Assembly: GCA_035366835.1 (NCBI GenBank)
Contig: DAOSIS010000002.1
Span: 124,001 to 188,000, forward strand
Source of the DNA: UBA6109 sp035366835
GTDB taxonomy: Bacteria; Desulfobacterota; Syntrophia; Syntrophales; UBA6109
DNA length: 64,000 bases
Direction of reading: 5' to 3'
Translations under genes and position numbers: made by a program
Shown: piece after piece, positions 25,305 to 34,994 of the stretch
How the letters are laid out: every line of letters begins with the position of its first letter
Position numbering within the stretch: position 1 is the stretch's first letter
Notes under the pieces: model-generated
Told to the model about the DNA's origin: nothing
What the model saw: the letters and a program-made list of their open reading frames with translations, nothing else
Database searches by the model: none

Positions 25305-27854
25305 ATCTATCCTTTTCCCCATACGAACAGGCCCCTCGTGCCCGTCGCGCTTGCCTTCGCCGTCGGGATTTTCGCCGCGTACCGCTTCGAATGGAGCCTT
25401 TCCCTTCTCTGCTGCTCACTCCTTCTTGAACTGGTCTTCCTGCTCCTGGCGTTCCGCTGCCGGCGCGACTGGCTTTGGGGATTGCTGTTGATCGGCTTCT
25501 TTCTCCTGGGAGGCGCGGGGTTCGCCTTTTCCGACTACAGGGCCTGTTCCGCACCGCCGAGCCCCGACCCATCCTCCGATCGGGCCGCCCGCCTGCAGGG
25601 CCTGGTCGCGTGCGTACCGGAACGGTGGCCCGACCGGACGGAGCTGACGATCGATCTCCAGGGCGTCGTACGACGGGAGGGCTCGCTTGCGCCTCTCCGG
25701 GGGCGGATCCGGCTTGCCGTCGCCGGCCACGGACCGTGGATGTACGGCGACCTCGTCCGTTTCGAAACCCGGCTGAAGCCGCTCGCGGGGCTGAGCAATC
25801 CCGGGGTTTTCAGGCGATCCGAGAAACTGCGGTGGGCCGGCATTTCCGCACGCGCTTTCGTGCCGGAGCCGTCCGGCGTCGCCGTCGTGAGAAGGAATCA
25901 GGCGAACGGATTTCTTTTCGCCCTGGAGCGTTTCCGGGAAGAGATCCGCGAATGCGTCCACCGCCACGCCGCCTCTCCGGAACGCGAGATGATTTCCGCG
26001 ATGATCCTGGGGGCGCAGCAGGAGATCCCCCGCGACATCGTCGACCTCTTCAACCGGACGGGGACATCCCACATCATCGCCATCTCCGGGTTCAATGTCG
26101 GCATCGTCGCACTGGTCTGGATCTTTCTCGCCCGGTCGCTGCTGTCCCTCTCGACCGCGCTCCTCCTGAGGATCGATGCAGTCCGCCTCTCCTACGCCCT
26201 TGCCCTGCCGCCGGTGCTGATGTTCGCCCTGATTGCGGGAATGGGGATCTCCGTCGTGCGGGCGACCATCATGGCCGTCATCTTTCTGTGTGCCCTCCTG
26301 CTGGGGCGGGAGCGGGATCTCTTCAACAGCCTGGCCTTGGCGGCGATCGTCATTCTCGCCGCCTCTCCGCCTTCTCTTTTCGACGTCTCCTTCCAGTTGT
26401 CCTTTGCCGCCGTCGCCGCCATCCTCTTTGGCGCGCCGCCGCTCTCCGCGCGCCTGAGGTCCGCGGACGCCGCTGCAGGCCCCGGGCCGGATCATCCCTG
26501 GCGGCGCTGGCGCACCCGCCTGGCGGTCTTCGCGGTGGTCACGATTGTCGCGACGGCCGGCACCCTCCCGCTCATCGCCTATCACTTCAACCGCGTCTCG
26601 GCGACGGTGCTGGTCGCCAATTTCGCGGTGATCCCGATTCTCGGGTTCCTGGCGATTCCCCTGTCCATGGGCATTGCGGTTCTCGCGCCGCTGTCCGAAT
26701 TCCTCGCCGCCCAGCTGATTTCGGTCGTCGCCTTTCTCGTTCACATCTCGGTCGCCATCGTGCGCTACTTCGCCCTGCTGCCGTGGTCCTCATTCACCGT
26801 AGGCACGCCGACCCCGGCCGAGATCGCCGGCTACTACCTTTTCTTCACCACGGCCATCGGCACGCTGGAGAGAAAAGGCGCCGCGGCCGAAGAGGCGGCT
26901 GCCCGCACGGTGACGTCCCGCCGCCGGGTGCTTCTTCTGGGTCTTGCGATGTTCTTCGCCGCCGACGTCCTGTACTGGAGCGTCGTCCGCGATCGCCTGA
27001 ACGACCGGCTGGAAGCGACGTTTTTCGATGTCGGCCATGGCAGCGCCGCCCTGCTGTCTCTGCCGGGAGGCTTTGCCGTGCTGGTGGACGGCGGTGGCGC
27101 GGAAGCGGAAAAGGACGCCTTCGACAGCGGACGCCACATCCTCCTCCCTTTCCTGAGGCGCCAGCGGATCGGCAGGATCGACCTCCTCATCGTCACCCAT
27201 CCCCACCCCGATCATCTCAACGGCCTCGTGACCGTCCTGGAAGAATTCCCCGTCCGGGAGATCTGGACCAACGGCAGACGGGAAGGCGGGGAATACCAGG
27301 ACCGTTTTCACCTGCTGGCGTCCTCGCGCGGGATTCCCGTCCGGTCCTTCGACGCCTCGAAACCCGCCCGCGTCATCAACGGTGTTGAGATCCGCCCCCT
27401 CAATCCCCAGGCCCCCCTGCCGGTCGCGGCGGCGGCCAGGCGCACCTACGATGCCGTCAACGACGAGTCGCTGGTTCTCAGGGTTTCGTACGGGAAGCAC
27501 TCGATCCTCCTGCCGGCGGACATCTCCGCAGGCGTGGAGCAGCGACTGATCGCCGGGGGTGCGGACCTCCGCAGCGACGTCCTGCTCGTCCCGCATCACG
27601 GCGGCGCATCGTCCAGCAGTCCGGCTTTTCTCCGCGCCGTTCAGCCGCGCATCGCCGTCGTCAGCTGCGGCCGACTGAACCGTATTCGCCTTCCCCATCC
27701 GATCGTGGTGGAACGTTTTTCGGCCCATCCCTGCGTGCTCCTGCGGACCGACCGCGACGGGGCCGTCATGATGTCGACGGACGGGCAGACCCTCCGCTGC
27801 CGCACGATGGGCAAGAGCGACAGGGGCCGATTCAACGAATTCCTGTTGCATTAG
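25302..27854 (+). CDS. comEC: DNA internalization/competence protein ComEC/Rec2
   Basis: An 850-residue ComEC, the inner-membrane channel for single-stranded DNA uptake. An N-terminal DUF4131 region with helices opens the protein. The competence domain follows from about residue 230 (FNRTGTSHIIAISGFNVGIVAL, and GISVVRATIMAVIFL). A metallo-beta-lactamase-like domain closes it (EATFFDVGHGSAALLSLPGG, VTHPHPDHLNGLVTVLEEF, LLVPHHGGASSSSP). The length and domain order are complete. It may support natural transformation together with the adjacent PilS/PilR-like pair if type IV pili exist. Confidence 0.95.
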   Translation: MIYPFPHTNRPLVPVALAFAVGIFAAYRFEWSLSLLCCSLLLELVFLLLAFRCRRDWLWGLLLIGFFLLGGAGFAFSDYRACSAPPSPDPSSDRAARLQGLVACVPERWPDRTELTIDLQGVVRREGSLAPLRGRIRLAVAGHGPWMYGDLVRFETRLKPLAGLSNPGVFRRSEKLRWAGISARAFVPEPSGVAVVRRNQANGFLFALERFREEIRECVHRHAASPEREMISAMILGAQQEIPRDIVDLFNRTGTSHIIAISGFNVGIVALVWIFLARSLLSLSTALLLRIDAVRLSYALALPPVLMFALIAGMGISVVRATIMAVIFLCALLLGRERDLFNSLALAAIVILAASPPSLFDVSFQLSFAAVAAILFGAPPLSARLRSADAAAGPGPDHPWRRWRTRLAVFAVVTIVATAGTLPLIAYHFNRVSATVLVANFAVIPILGFLAIPLSMGIAVLAPLSEFLAAQLISVVAFLVHISVAIVRYFALLPWSSFTVGTPTPAEIAGYYLFFTTAIGTLERKGAAAEEAAARTVTSRRRVLLLGLAMFFAADVLYWSVVRDRLNDRLEATFFDVGHGSAALLSLPGGFAVLVDGGGAEAEKDAFDSGRHILLPFLRRQRIGRIDLLIVTHPHPDHLNGLVTVLEEFPVREIWTNGRREGGEYQDRFHLLASSRGIPVRSFDASKPARVINGVEIRPLNPQAPLPVAAAARRTYDAVNDESLVLRVSYGKHSILLPADISAGVEQRLIAGGADLRSDVLLVPHHGGASSSSPAFLRAVQPRIAVVSCGRLNRIRLPHPIVVERFSAHPCVLLRTDRDGAVMMSTDGQTLRCRTMGKSDRGRFNEFLLH

Positions 27855-27913
27855 AAACACTTTCTGTGTTATCGGACGCGACTTGCAGGGCCGCATCGGC
27901 GGAAAGTGGGGAT

Positions 27914-29176
27914 ATGGAAAAACTGACGGCAGTCCGGGGTTTCAAAGACATCCTCCCGGAAGAAACGGGCCGGTGGCGCCAGGTCGAACAGACGGCGCAC
28001 GAGGTCTTCAAGTCTTTCGGTTTTCGGGAAATCCGGGTCCCCATCCTCGAAAAGACGGATCTGTTCGTCCGGGGCATCGGGGAGACCACGGACATCGTGG
28101 AAAAGGAAATGTACACCTTCTCGGACAAGGGGGAGGAGTCGCTGACGCTTCGCCCGGAGGCGACGGCCTCCGTGGTCCGCGCCTACCTGGAGCACGGCCT
28201 CTTCCATGAGTCCGTGTCCAAACTCTATACGATGGGCCCCATGTTCCGCCGCGAAAGGCCCCAGAAAGGCCGCTTCCGGCAGTTTCACCAGATCGACGTG
28301 GAGCACCTGGGCACCGAGCATCCCCGCATCGACGCGGAGATCATGCTCATGCTCGTGCATTACCTCCAGCGGCTCGGCCTGCAGGCCCTGTCCCTGGAGA
28401 TCAATTCCCTCGGGTGCGCCGTCTGCCGTCCCGATTTCAAGAAGGCCGTCGTCGCTTTCTTTGCCGGCCGCGAAGCGGGACTCTGCGCCGACTGCACGCG
28501 CCGTCTCCGGACGAATCCGCTGCGCATCTTCGACTGCAAAACGGAGGCTTGCCGTCAGATCACCGCGGACGCCCCGAAGCTCTCCGATCACCTTTGCGCG
28601 CCCTGCAGGGAGCATTTCGACGCCGTGCGGAAATCCCTCGACATTTTCGCGCTTCCCTACCGGATCAACGAACGCATGGTACGGGGTCTCGACTACTATT
28701 GCCGGACCGCCTTCGAGATCACGACGGAGCACCTCGGCGCCCAGAACGCGGTCGCAGGCGGCGGGCGTTACGACGGGCTGGTTCGCGACCTCGGCGGACC
28801 GGATATCCCGGGGATCGGTTTCGCCATCGGCATGGAGCGCCTGATCTCCCTGCTCCCCGATCAGGATGACGGACCGGGGCGGAGTCTGGACCTCTTCGTG
28901 GCCGCGATCGGAGAGAAGGCGCAGGAAGTCGCCTACGGGATCTGCAACCGTCTCCGCATGCGCGGGCTCTCCGTGGAAATGGAAATCGGCGGCAAGAGCC
29001 TCAAGAGCCAGATGAAAAGGGCCGACCGGCTCGGGTGCCGCTATACCCTGATCCTGGGTGAAAACGAGCTCGCGCAGGGCAGCGCCGGTCTGCGGGATAT
29101 GAAAAGCGCCGCGCAGTCGAGCGTGCCGCTCCCGGGGATCGAGGACACTGTCACGGACCATCTTCGAGCGAGGTGA
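27914..29176 (+). CDS. hisS: histidyl-tRNA synthetase
   Basis: A 420-residue class II HisRS. It opens MEKLTAVRGFKDILPEE and has motif 2 (PMFRRERPQKGRFRQFHQID), the His signatures LRPEATASVVRAYLEHGL and YYCRTAFEIT, motif 3 (GIGFAIGMERL), and a C-terminal anticodon-binding domain. The start at ATG 27914 follows GGGGAT; the earlier in-frame start lacks a ribosome site and adds non-conserved residues. aspS follows after six bases. Confidence 0.97.
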   Translation: MEKLTAVRGFKDILPEETGRWRQVEQTAHEVFKSFGFREIRVPILEKTDLFVRGIGETTDIVEKEMYTFSDKGEESLTLRPEATASVVRAYLEHGLFHESVSKLYTMGPMFRRERPQKGRFRQFHQIDVEHLGTEHPRIDAEIMLMLVHYLQRLGLQALSLEINSLGCAVCRPDFKKAVVAFFAGREAGLCADCTRRLRTNPLRIFDCKTEACRQITADAPKLSDHLCAPCREHFDAVRKSLDIFALPYRINERMVRGLDYYCRTAFEITTEHLGAQNAVAGGGRYDGLVRDLGGPDIPGIGFAIGMERLISLLPDQDDGPGRSLDLFVAAIGEKAQEVAYGICNRLRMRGLSVEMEIGGKSLKSQMKRADRLGCRYTLILGENELAQGSAGLRDMKSAAQSSVPLPGIEDTVTDHLRAR

Positions 29177-29182
29177 GGAAAG

Positions 29183-30958
29183 TTGGCTGAATTCATTACG
29201 GGTCTAAAGAGAAGCCATTACTGCGGCGATGTGACCGCCGCCCTGGACGGCCGGGAGGTGGTGCTGATGGGCTGGGCCCACCGCCGGAGGGATCACGGCG
29301 GCGTCATCTTCATCGACCTGCGGGACCGCGAAGGCCTCGTTCAGGTCGTCTTCAATCCCGACGTTGCTCCGGACGCCCACCGCGATGCGCACCGCATCCG
29401 CAGCGAATACGTGCTCGCCGTGGCCGGAACCGTGCGCCGACGGCCAGCGGGGATGGAGAATCCCGATCTGAAGACCGGCGAGATCGAGGTCATGGCGGGA
29501 CGGCTGGAAATCCTCAACGAGTCGAAGACGCCGCCCTTCCTCCTCGATGCGCAGGAAGAGATCTCGGAAAACGTCCGCCTGAAGTACCGCTACCTCGATC
29601 TCCGCAGGCCCGCCCTGCAGAGGAACCTCTTCCTCCGCAGCCGCGTGGCGGGGGAAACGAGGTCCTTTTTCCAGCGGGAAGGCTTCATCGAAGTGGAAAC
29701 CCCCTTTCTGACGAAGAGCACGCCCGAAGGGGCGCGGGACTACCTGGTCCCCAGCCGCGTCAACAAGGGGATGTTCTACGCGCTTCCCCAGTCGCCGCAG
29801 ATCTTCAAGCAGCTGCTCATGGTTTCCGGCTTCGACCGCTACTTCCAGATCGTGAAGTGCTTCCGCGATGAAGACCTCCGCGCGGACCGGCAGCCCGAGT
29901 TCACGCAGATCGACGTCGAGATGTCGTTTGTCTCGGAGGAAGACATCCTCTCGACGATGGAGAGGATGATCGCCCATGTGTTCCGGACCTGCCTCGGCAG
30001 GGAGTTGCCCCTGCCCTTCCCCAGGATTTCGTATCGCAGGGCCATGGACTGTTACGGAAAGGACTGCCCGGATCTGCGCTACGGGCTGGAAATTCAGGAC
30101 CTCACGGATATCGTCGGCAAATCGGCGTTCAATCTCTTCCGGGAGGTCGCCGACTCGGGAGGCCTGATCCGGACGATCCGCATCCCCGACGCGGCCGCCC
30201 TTTCGCGGAAGGACCTCGACGGACTGAAGGACTTCGGGGCGGCCTACGGAGCCAAGGGACTCGCCTGGGCGAGAATCTCCGCCGAGGGCTGGACCTCTCC
30301 CATCGCGAAGTTCCTGAGCCCCGAGGAGATCGGACGGATCAATGAGCGGTCCGGGTCGAAACCGGGGGACGTGCTGGTTTTTTCGGCCGACACGCGCAGA
30401 GTCGTGCAGGACGTCCTCGGCAACCTCCGGATCCACCTTGCCCGGAAGCTGAACCTCGTCGGTGCGGATCAGCTGGCCTTCACCTGGGTCACGGAATTTC
30501 CTCTCATGGAGTACAGCGAGTCGGAAAAGAGGTACGTGTCGACGCACCACCCCTTTACGTCGCCGGTGCTGGAGGACCTGCCCTTCCTGGAAACCGATCC
30601 GGGCAAGGTGCGGGCCCGCGCCTACGATCTGGTCCTCAACGGCTCCGAAGTCGGCGGCGGCAGCATCCGGATTCACCGCCAGGACGTTCAGGCGAGGATC
30701 TTCAAGGCACTGGGACTCGGCGAGGAGGATGCCCGGATGAAGTTCGGATTCCTGCTCGACGCCCTCGAGTACGGCACGCCGCCGCACGGAGGGATTGCCT
30801 TCGGCCTGGACCGGCTGGTCATGATCATGAGCGGCGCGGAATCGATCCGCGACGTCATCGCCTTCCCGAAGACGCAGAAGGCGACCTGCCTGCTGACCGA
30901 TGCACCGTCGCCCGTCGCCATCGAGCAGTTGATGGAGCTGTCCCTGAAGATCGTGTAA
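29183..30958 (+). CDS. aspS: aspartyl-tRNA synthetase (bacterial type, likely nondiscriminating)
   Basis: A 591-residue bacterial AspRS with the N-terminal OB anticodon domain, class II core (FRDEDLRADRQPEFTQIDVE) and an inserted GAD domain. The start is TTG at 29183, with GAGGAAAG just upstream. His38 (in WAHRRRDHGGVIF) stands where discriminating E. coli AspRS has Leu30, and matches the His of the nondiscriminating Pseudomonas enzyme. That suggests it also charges tRNA-Asn with Asp, for repair by GatCAB; no gat gene is in view. Confidence 0.97.
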   Translation: MAEFITGLKRSHYCGDVTAALDGREVVLMGWAHRRRDHGGVIFIDLRDREGLVQVVFNPDVAPDAHRDAHRIRSEYVLAVAGTVRRRPAGMENPDLKTGEIEVMAGRLEILNESKTPPFLLDAQEEISENVRLKYRYLDLRRPALQRNLFLRSRVAGETRSFFQREGFIEVETPFLTKSTPEGARDYLVPSRVNKGMFYALPQSPQIFKQLLMVSGFDRYFQIVKCFRDEDLRADRQPEFTQIDVEMSFVSEEDILSTMERMIAHVFRTCLGRELPLPFPRISYRRAMDCYGKDCPDLRYGLEIQDLTDIVGKSAFNLFREVADSGGLIRTIRIPDAAALSRKDLDGLKDFGAAYGAKGLAWARISAEGWTSPIAKFLSPEEIGRINERSGSKPGDVLVFSADTRRVVQDVLGNLRIHLARKLNLVGADQLAFTWVTEFPLMEYSESEKRYVSTHHPFTSPVLEDLPFLETDPGKVRARAYDLVLNGSEVGGGSIRIHRQDVQARIFKALGLGEEDARMKFGFLLDALEYGTPPHGGIAFGLDRLVMIMSGAESIRDVIAFPKTQKATCLLTDAPSPVAIEQLMELSLKIV

Positions 30959-31030
30959 CGCACGCGGAGTCCTTCGAGAGATTGCGCGGGCGATCGCGAC
31001 GGGGCGGCTCCCGAGCGGAAACACCGCGGA

Positions 31031-31056
31031 CGCCGGTTGCCGGCGACCGTCTTTTT
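31031..31056 (+). terminator. possible weak terminator after aspS
   Basis: CGCCGG and CCGGCG pair around a TTG loop (31031-31045), and a TTTTT run lies six bases later. The gap before the T-run weakens the case. Confidence 0.3.
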
Positions 31057-31129
31057 GTCCGGCGCAGTTCATCGCCCTTCTCTGTCTTCCTTCCCGATCG
31101 CGCCTGAAGATTCTCCCGGGAGAACGACC

Positions 31130-33019
31130 ATGGCCAAATGGAACAAGGAAAAGAGGGTCCTCGATCACGAGCACACGAATTTCTGGAAGTTCGACCTCAA
31201 GGAGGTCGGCGAACCGAACCTCCAGAAGGACGTCTTCCCCTACGACGAGGTCTGCCGCATCGACTTCGATCACCGGCTGCTTCCGATCGACCCGGCCGCA
31301 GAGATTTTCATCACCGACACGACCTTTCGCGACGGGCAGCAGGCGCGGCCCCCCTACAGCGTCCGGCAGATCGTCGAGCTGTACACGCTGATGGGCAGGC
31401 TGGGCGGCCCCAACGGCGTCATCCGCCAGAGCGAATTCTTTCTGTACAGCGGCAAGGATCGCGAGGCGGTGGACCGGTGCCGGGACCTGGGCCTGGCCTA
31501 TCCGGAAATCACCGGCTGGATCCGCGCCGACCGGAACGACGCCGGACTGGTCAAGGAAGCGGGGTTCGCGGAGACCGGCATCCTCACCTCCGTCTCCGAC
31601 TACCACATCTTCCTCAAGCTTCAGAAGACGCGGCGGCAGGCGATGGGGGATTACCTGCGCGTCGTGACGACGATCCTCGAGGCGGGCATTCGCCCGCGGT
31701 GCCACTTCGAGGACTTGACGCGCGCCGACATCTACGGCTTCTGCATTCCTTTCGCCCAGGAACTCATGAAACTGCGCGCCCAGAGCGGCATCGACATCAA
31801 GATCCGCCTCTGCGACACCATGGGATACGGCGTGACCTATCCGGGCGCCTCCCTGCCGCGGAGCGTGGACAAACTGGTGCGGGCCTTCATCGAAGATGCC
31901 GGGGTGCCCGGCCGTCTCCTCGAGTGGCACGGGCACAACGACTTCCACAGGGCCTTCAACAACGCCTCCAGCGCCTGGCTCTTCGGCTGCGCCGCCGCCA
32001 ATGCGACCCTGCTGGGACTGGGCGAGAGGACCGGGAATCCTCCCCTCGAGGGCCTGATCATCGAGTATATCCAGCTCCGCGGCCGCACGGACGGCATCGA
32101 CACGACCGTCATCACGGACATCGCGAATTACTTCCAGCGGGAGATCGGGGTGCGGATCCCCGAAAACTATCCCTTCGTCGGGGCCGAGTTCAACGTCACC
32201 CGGGCCGGCGTCCATGCCGACGGGCTCATCAAATCCGAGGAGATCTACAACATCTTCGATACCGCGAAGCTCCTGAAGCGGCCCATCGTCCCGATGATCA
32301 CCGACAAGTCCGGGAAGGCGGGCATCTCCCACTGGATCAACCTGAAGCTGGGCCTTTCCGGCGATCATGCGATCGACAAGCGCCATCCGGGTGTGGCCAA
32401 GATCTCCAAGTGGATCGCGGAGGAATACGAAGCCGGGCGGCAGACGGGCATCTCCAACGAGGAAATGGAAAAGCGGGTGCGCAAGTACCTTCCGGAGCTC
32501 TTCATGTCCGGGCTGGAGAAGATCAAGCACAGGGCGGCTGAAGCCGCGATCGCCGTGGTGCGCCAGGTCGTGGAACACCCCGTCATGAAGACCATGAAGC
32601 CGGATGCCCAGGAACCGATCATGCAGCAGATCATCGAGGAGAACCCGTCCATCCAGTTCGCCTACGTCGTCGACATGAATGGCCGCAAGACGACGCGCAA
32701 CGTCACCAACATCGCGGACCGTGCGAAATACGAGAACTACGGCGTCGGAACGGACCAGTCCGACCGCGAGTGGTTCATCCGCCCGCTCCAGTCGGGCAAG
32801 ATCCACGTCACCAATTTCTACATTTCGAAGATGACGGGTGCGCTGTGCTTCACCGTTTCCGGCCCGATTGCGGACGACAGGGACGAGATGGTGGGCGTCT
32901 TCGGCGTGGACATCAAATTCGAGGACTGGGTGCGGCGCGTGGAGGATATCGCCGAGGCGACGCAGATCGCCCTCCGCGCCGAGTACGAGGCCCGGGACAA
33001 GTCGGACAAGTGGATGTAG
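31130..33019 (+). CDS. HMGL/DRE-TIM synthase fused to a Cache (PDC) domain; candidate Re-citrate synthase
   Basis: A 629-residue protein. Residues about 57-400 form a DRE-TIM pyruvate-carboxylase/isopropylmalate-synthase type barrel: TDTTFRDGQQARPPYS (62-77), then LCDTMGYGVTYPGASLPRSV, EWHGHNDFHRAFNN (metal-binding HxH), and FVGAEFNVTRAGVHADGLIKSEEIY. From about residue 500 a Cache/PDC-like sensor fold follows (FAYVVDMNGRKTTRN, GVGTDQSDREWF, GVFGVDIKFEDW) with no membrane helix. A long synthase of the homocitrate/isopropylmalate type was shown to be Re-citrate synthase in Syntrophus. This protein looks similar in size and architecture, which is inference. ATG 31130 starts the conserved part; the upstream frame has no ribosome site. 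Confidence 0.75.
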   Translation: MAKWNKEKRVLDHEHTNFWKFDLKEVGEPNLQKDVFPYDEVCRIDFDHRLLPIDPAAEIFITDTTFRDGQQARPPYSVRQIVELYTLMGRLGGPNGVIRQSEFFLYSGKDREAVDRCRDLGLAYPEITGWIRADRNDAGLVKEAGFAETGILTSVSDYHIFLKLQKTRRQAMGDYLRVVTTILEAGIRPRCHFEDLTRADIYGFCIPFAQELMKLRAQSGIDIKIRLCDTMGYGVTYPGASLPRSVDKLVRAFIEDAGVPGRLLEWHGHNDFHRAFNNASSAWLFGCAAANATLLGLGERTGNPPLEGLIIEYIQLRGRTDGIDTTVITDIANYFQREIGVRIPENYPFVGAEFNVTRAGVHADGLIKSEEIYNIFDTAKLLKRPIVPMITDKSGKAGISHWINLKLGLSGDHAIDKRHPGVAKISKWIAEEYEAGRQTGISNEEMEKRVRKYLPELFMSGLEKIKHRAAEAAIAVVRQVVEHPVMKTMKPDAQEPIMQQIIEENPSIQFAYVVDMNGRKTTRNVTNIADRAKYENYGVGTDQSDREWFIRPLQSGKIHVTNFYISKMTGALCFTVSGPIADDRDEMVGVFGVDIKFEDWVRRVEDIAEATQIALRAEYEARDKSDKWM

Positions 33020-33029
33020 AGGGAACGCG

Positions 33030-34994
33030 CTACTCCTCGAACAGGACCCACTCCTCGTAAGGCGGCGCGGAACGGTCCGGCGAGGAGAGCGTCAGTTCGC
33101 GGATGAAACGCGACGGCGAAACCGGGGCGTACCCCACTTCCCGCGCGTAGGTGCAGGCGGGGTAGCAGAGGTAGAGCTGGTCCTTCGCCCGCGTCGCCGC
33201 GACGTAGAAGAGCCGGCGCTCCTCTTCCTCGCCTTCCGCCTCCTTCAGGGCCCTGGCCAGCGGCAGCATCCCTTCGGCGCACCACACCATCAGGACGGCC
33301 GTCCATTCGAGCCCCTTGGCCTGATGGATCGTGCTCAGGGTCACGCGGTCCGGACCGTCGTCCCCTTCGTCTTCCCCCTCCCCCTCGTCCGTGTTCGCCA
33401 GCAGCGCCAGTTCGCCCAGGAAATCCTCCAGCGATGCATAGCGGTCCGAGAAGGAGGCGAGCTGATGGATGTCGTCCTCCCGCGAGAGGTAGTCCGTGAA
33501 GCGCTCCTGCATGAGGCCGCGGTACCCTTCGTCGAGGATCGCGTCGACGAGGGCTGAGACCTTCCCTTCCGACCGCTTCGCCAGGAGGCGCTGCAGGGTG
33601 CTGCTGCAGGCGGCAAGGCCCGGCGCAGCACCCTTTCCCGCGCAGGAAAGGAATTTCTCGCCGCGTAGGGCCTCCGGAAGCCCCGGATTGGCCCGGAGGA
33701 ACTTCCAGGCCTTCTCGGCCGTGGCCCTGCCGATGCGCGGGTACAGACCGAGAACCCTCTTCCAGGCGATCTCGTCCAGGGGGTTCAGGAGAATGCGGAG
33801 ATGGGCCGTCACGTCCTTGATGTGGGCCTGCTCGAAGAAGCGGATCCCCGATCGGATCTCGAAGGGGATCCCGCGCCGGACCAGCTCCATCTGGACCTCC
33901 ATCGAGTGATAGTGGGCCCGGTAGAGTACGGCGATCTCCCGCAGCGACAGGCCGCTGCGATGCAGTTCCAGGATCCGCTGGGCGACGAAGTCCGCCTGCT
34001 GGAGGACATTCCGCGTCGGCACCACAACGGGCCGGATGCCCCTGTCGCGGACGGCCTTCAGGACCTTGTGAAACTGCCGGTCGTTGCGGACGATGCACAG
34101 GTTCGCCAGGTGCAGGATCTCCGGCGTGCTCCGGTAGTTGGTTTCCAGCTTGAAGATCCGGCAATCCTTGTAGCGCTCGGGAAAGTGCAGGATGTTCCGG
34201 AAATCGGCGCCCCGGAAGGAGTAGATGCTCTGGGAATCGTCCCCGACGACCATCAGGTTGCGGTGGCGCGCCGCGAGCAGATCGACGATGTCGGCTTGAA
34301 GCATGTTCGTGTCCTGATACTCGTCGACGAGGATATGAAGAAAACGCTCGGCGTAGCGCGAGGCGACTTCCGGAAACTCGCGCAGGAGCCGGCGGGCCTG
34401 CACGAGCAGATCGTCGAAGTCCATGACACCGACTTCGCGTTTCCTGGCCTCATACCGGCGGGCCACCTCGCGGATCTTCTCGAATCGATCCTGCAGATGG
34501 GAATATCTGGCCGGGAGAATCGCATCGAGCCCCGTATCCGTGTTCGCCGACAGGCTGATGATGTCGCCCAGGACGTCCGCCTTGGGGAATCGGTCGCCCT
34601 TCACGTCGATTCCGGAGGCCGCGATGCACGAGGCGATCATCTGCCTGGCGTCTTCCGCGTCGATGATGGAGAAATTCGCCGGATAGCCCAGAAGGCCGGC
34701 GTTGCCGCGGAGGATGCGATGGCTGAGGTGATGGAAGGTCCCGCCCCAGAGCCGCTCCGTCGGGACAGCGGCGATTTCCCTTACCCGGGCCAGCATCGTC
34801 CGGGCGGCCTTGTTGGTGAATGTGGCCAGGACGATGCGTTCGGGAGGGACGCCCGTTTCGATCAGCCGCGCCACGCGGTGGGTGAGCGTCCGCGTCTTCC
34901 CGCTGCCGGCCCCCGCGATCACCAGCAGAGGCCCTCCGGGCTCCATGACCACGCGGAGCTGTTCGCTGTTCAGCTCCCGCCTGTAATCGATCAT
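33030..34994 (-). CDS. UvrD/PcrA-type superfamily 1 DNA helicase
   Basis: A 654-residue SF1A 3'-5' helicase. Motifs: LVIAGAGSGKTRTLTHRVA (Walker A), VLATFTNKAARTML (Ia), LVDEYQDTN (II), MVVGDDSQSIYSFRGAD (III), TNYRSTPEIL (IV), TLSTIHQAKGLEWTAVLMV (V) and RLFYVAATRAKDQLYL (VI). It is shorter than E. coli UvrD (720) and lacks a long C-terminal tail. Its ATG overlaps the adk stop (ATGA). It is a housekeeping repair or replication helicase; the exact paralogue (PcrA, Rep or UvrD) is not settled. Confidence 0.93.
   Translation of the reverse strand: MIDYRRELNSEQLRVVMEPGGPLLVIAGAGSGKTRTLTHRVARLIETGVPPERIVLATFTNKAARTMLARVREIAAVPTERLWGGTFHHLSHRILRGNAGLLGYPANFSIIDAEDARQMIASCIAASGIDVKGDRFPKADVLGDIISLSANTDTGLDAILPARYSHLQDRFEKIREVARRYEARKREVGVMDFDDLLVQARRLLREFPEVASRYAERFLHILVDEYQDTNMLQADIVDLLAARHRNLMVVGDDSQSIYSFRGADFRNILHFPERYKDCRIFKLETNYRSTPEILHLANLCIVRNDRQFHKVLKAVRDRGIRPVVVPTRNVLQQADFVAQRILELHRSGLSLREIAVLYRAHYHSMEVQMELVRRGIPFEIRSGIRFFEQAHIKDVTAHLRILLNPLDEIAWKRVLGLYPRIGRATAEKAWKFLRANPGLPEALRGEKFLSCAGKGAAPGLAACSSTLQRLLAKRSEGKVSALVDAILDEGYRGLMQERFTDYLSREDDIHQLASFSDRYASLEDFLGELALLANTDEGEGEDEGDDGPDRVTLSTIHQAKGLEWTAVLMVWCAEGMLPLARALKEAEGEEEERRLFYVAATRAKDQLYLCYPACTYAREVGYAPVSPSRFIRELTLSSPDRSAPPYEEWVLFEE

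Noticed and set aside
29204..32806. A 1200-codon open frame on the minus strand
   Set aside because: It runs antisense through aspS and the synthase-Cache gene, has Asp/Gly/Arg-rich composition without any motif, and is a product of high GC content.
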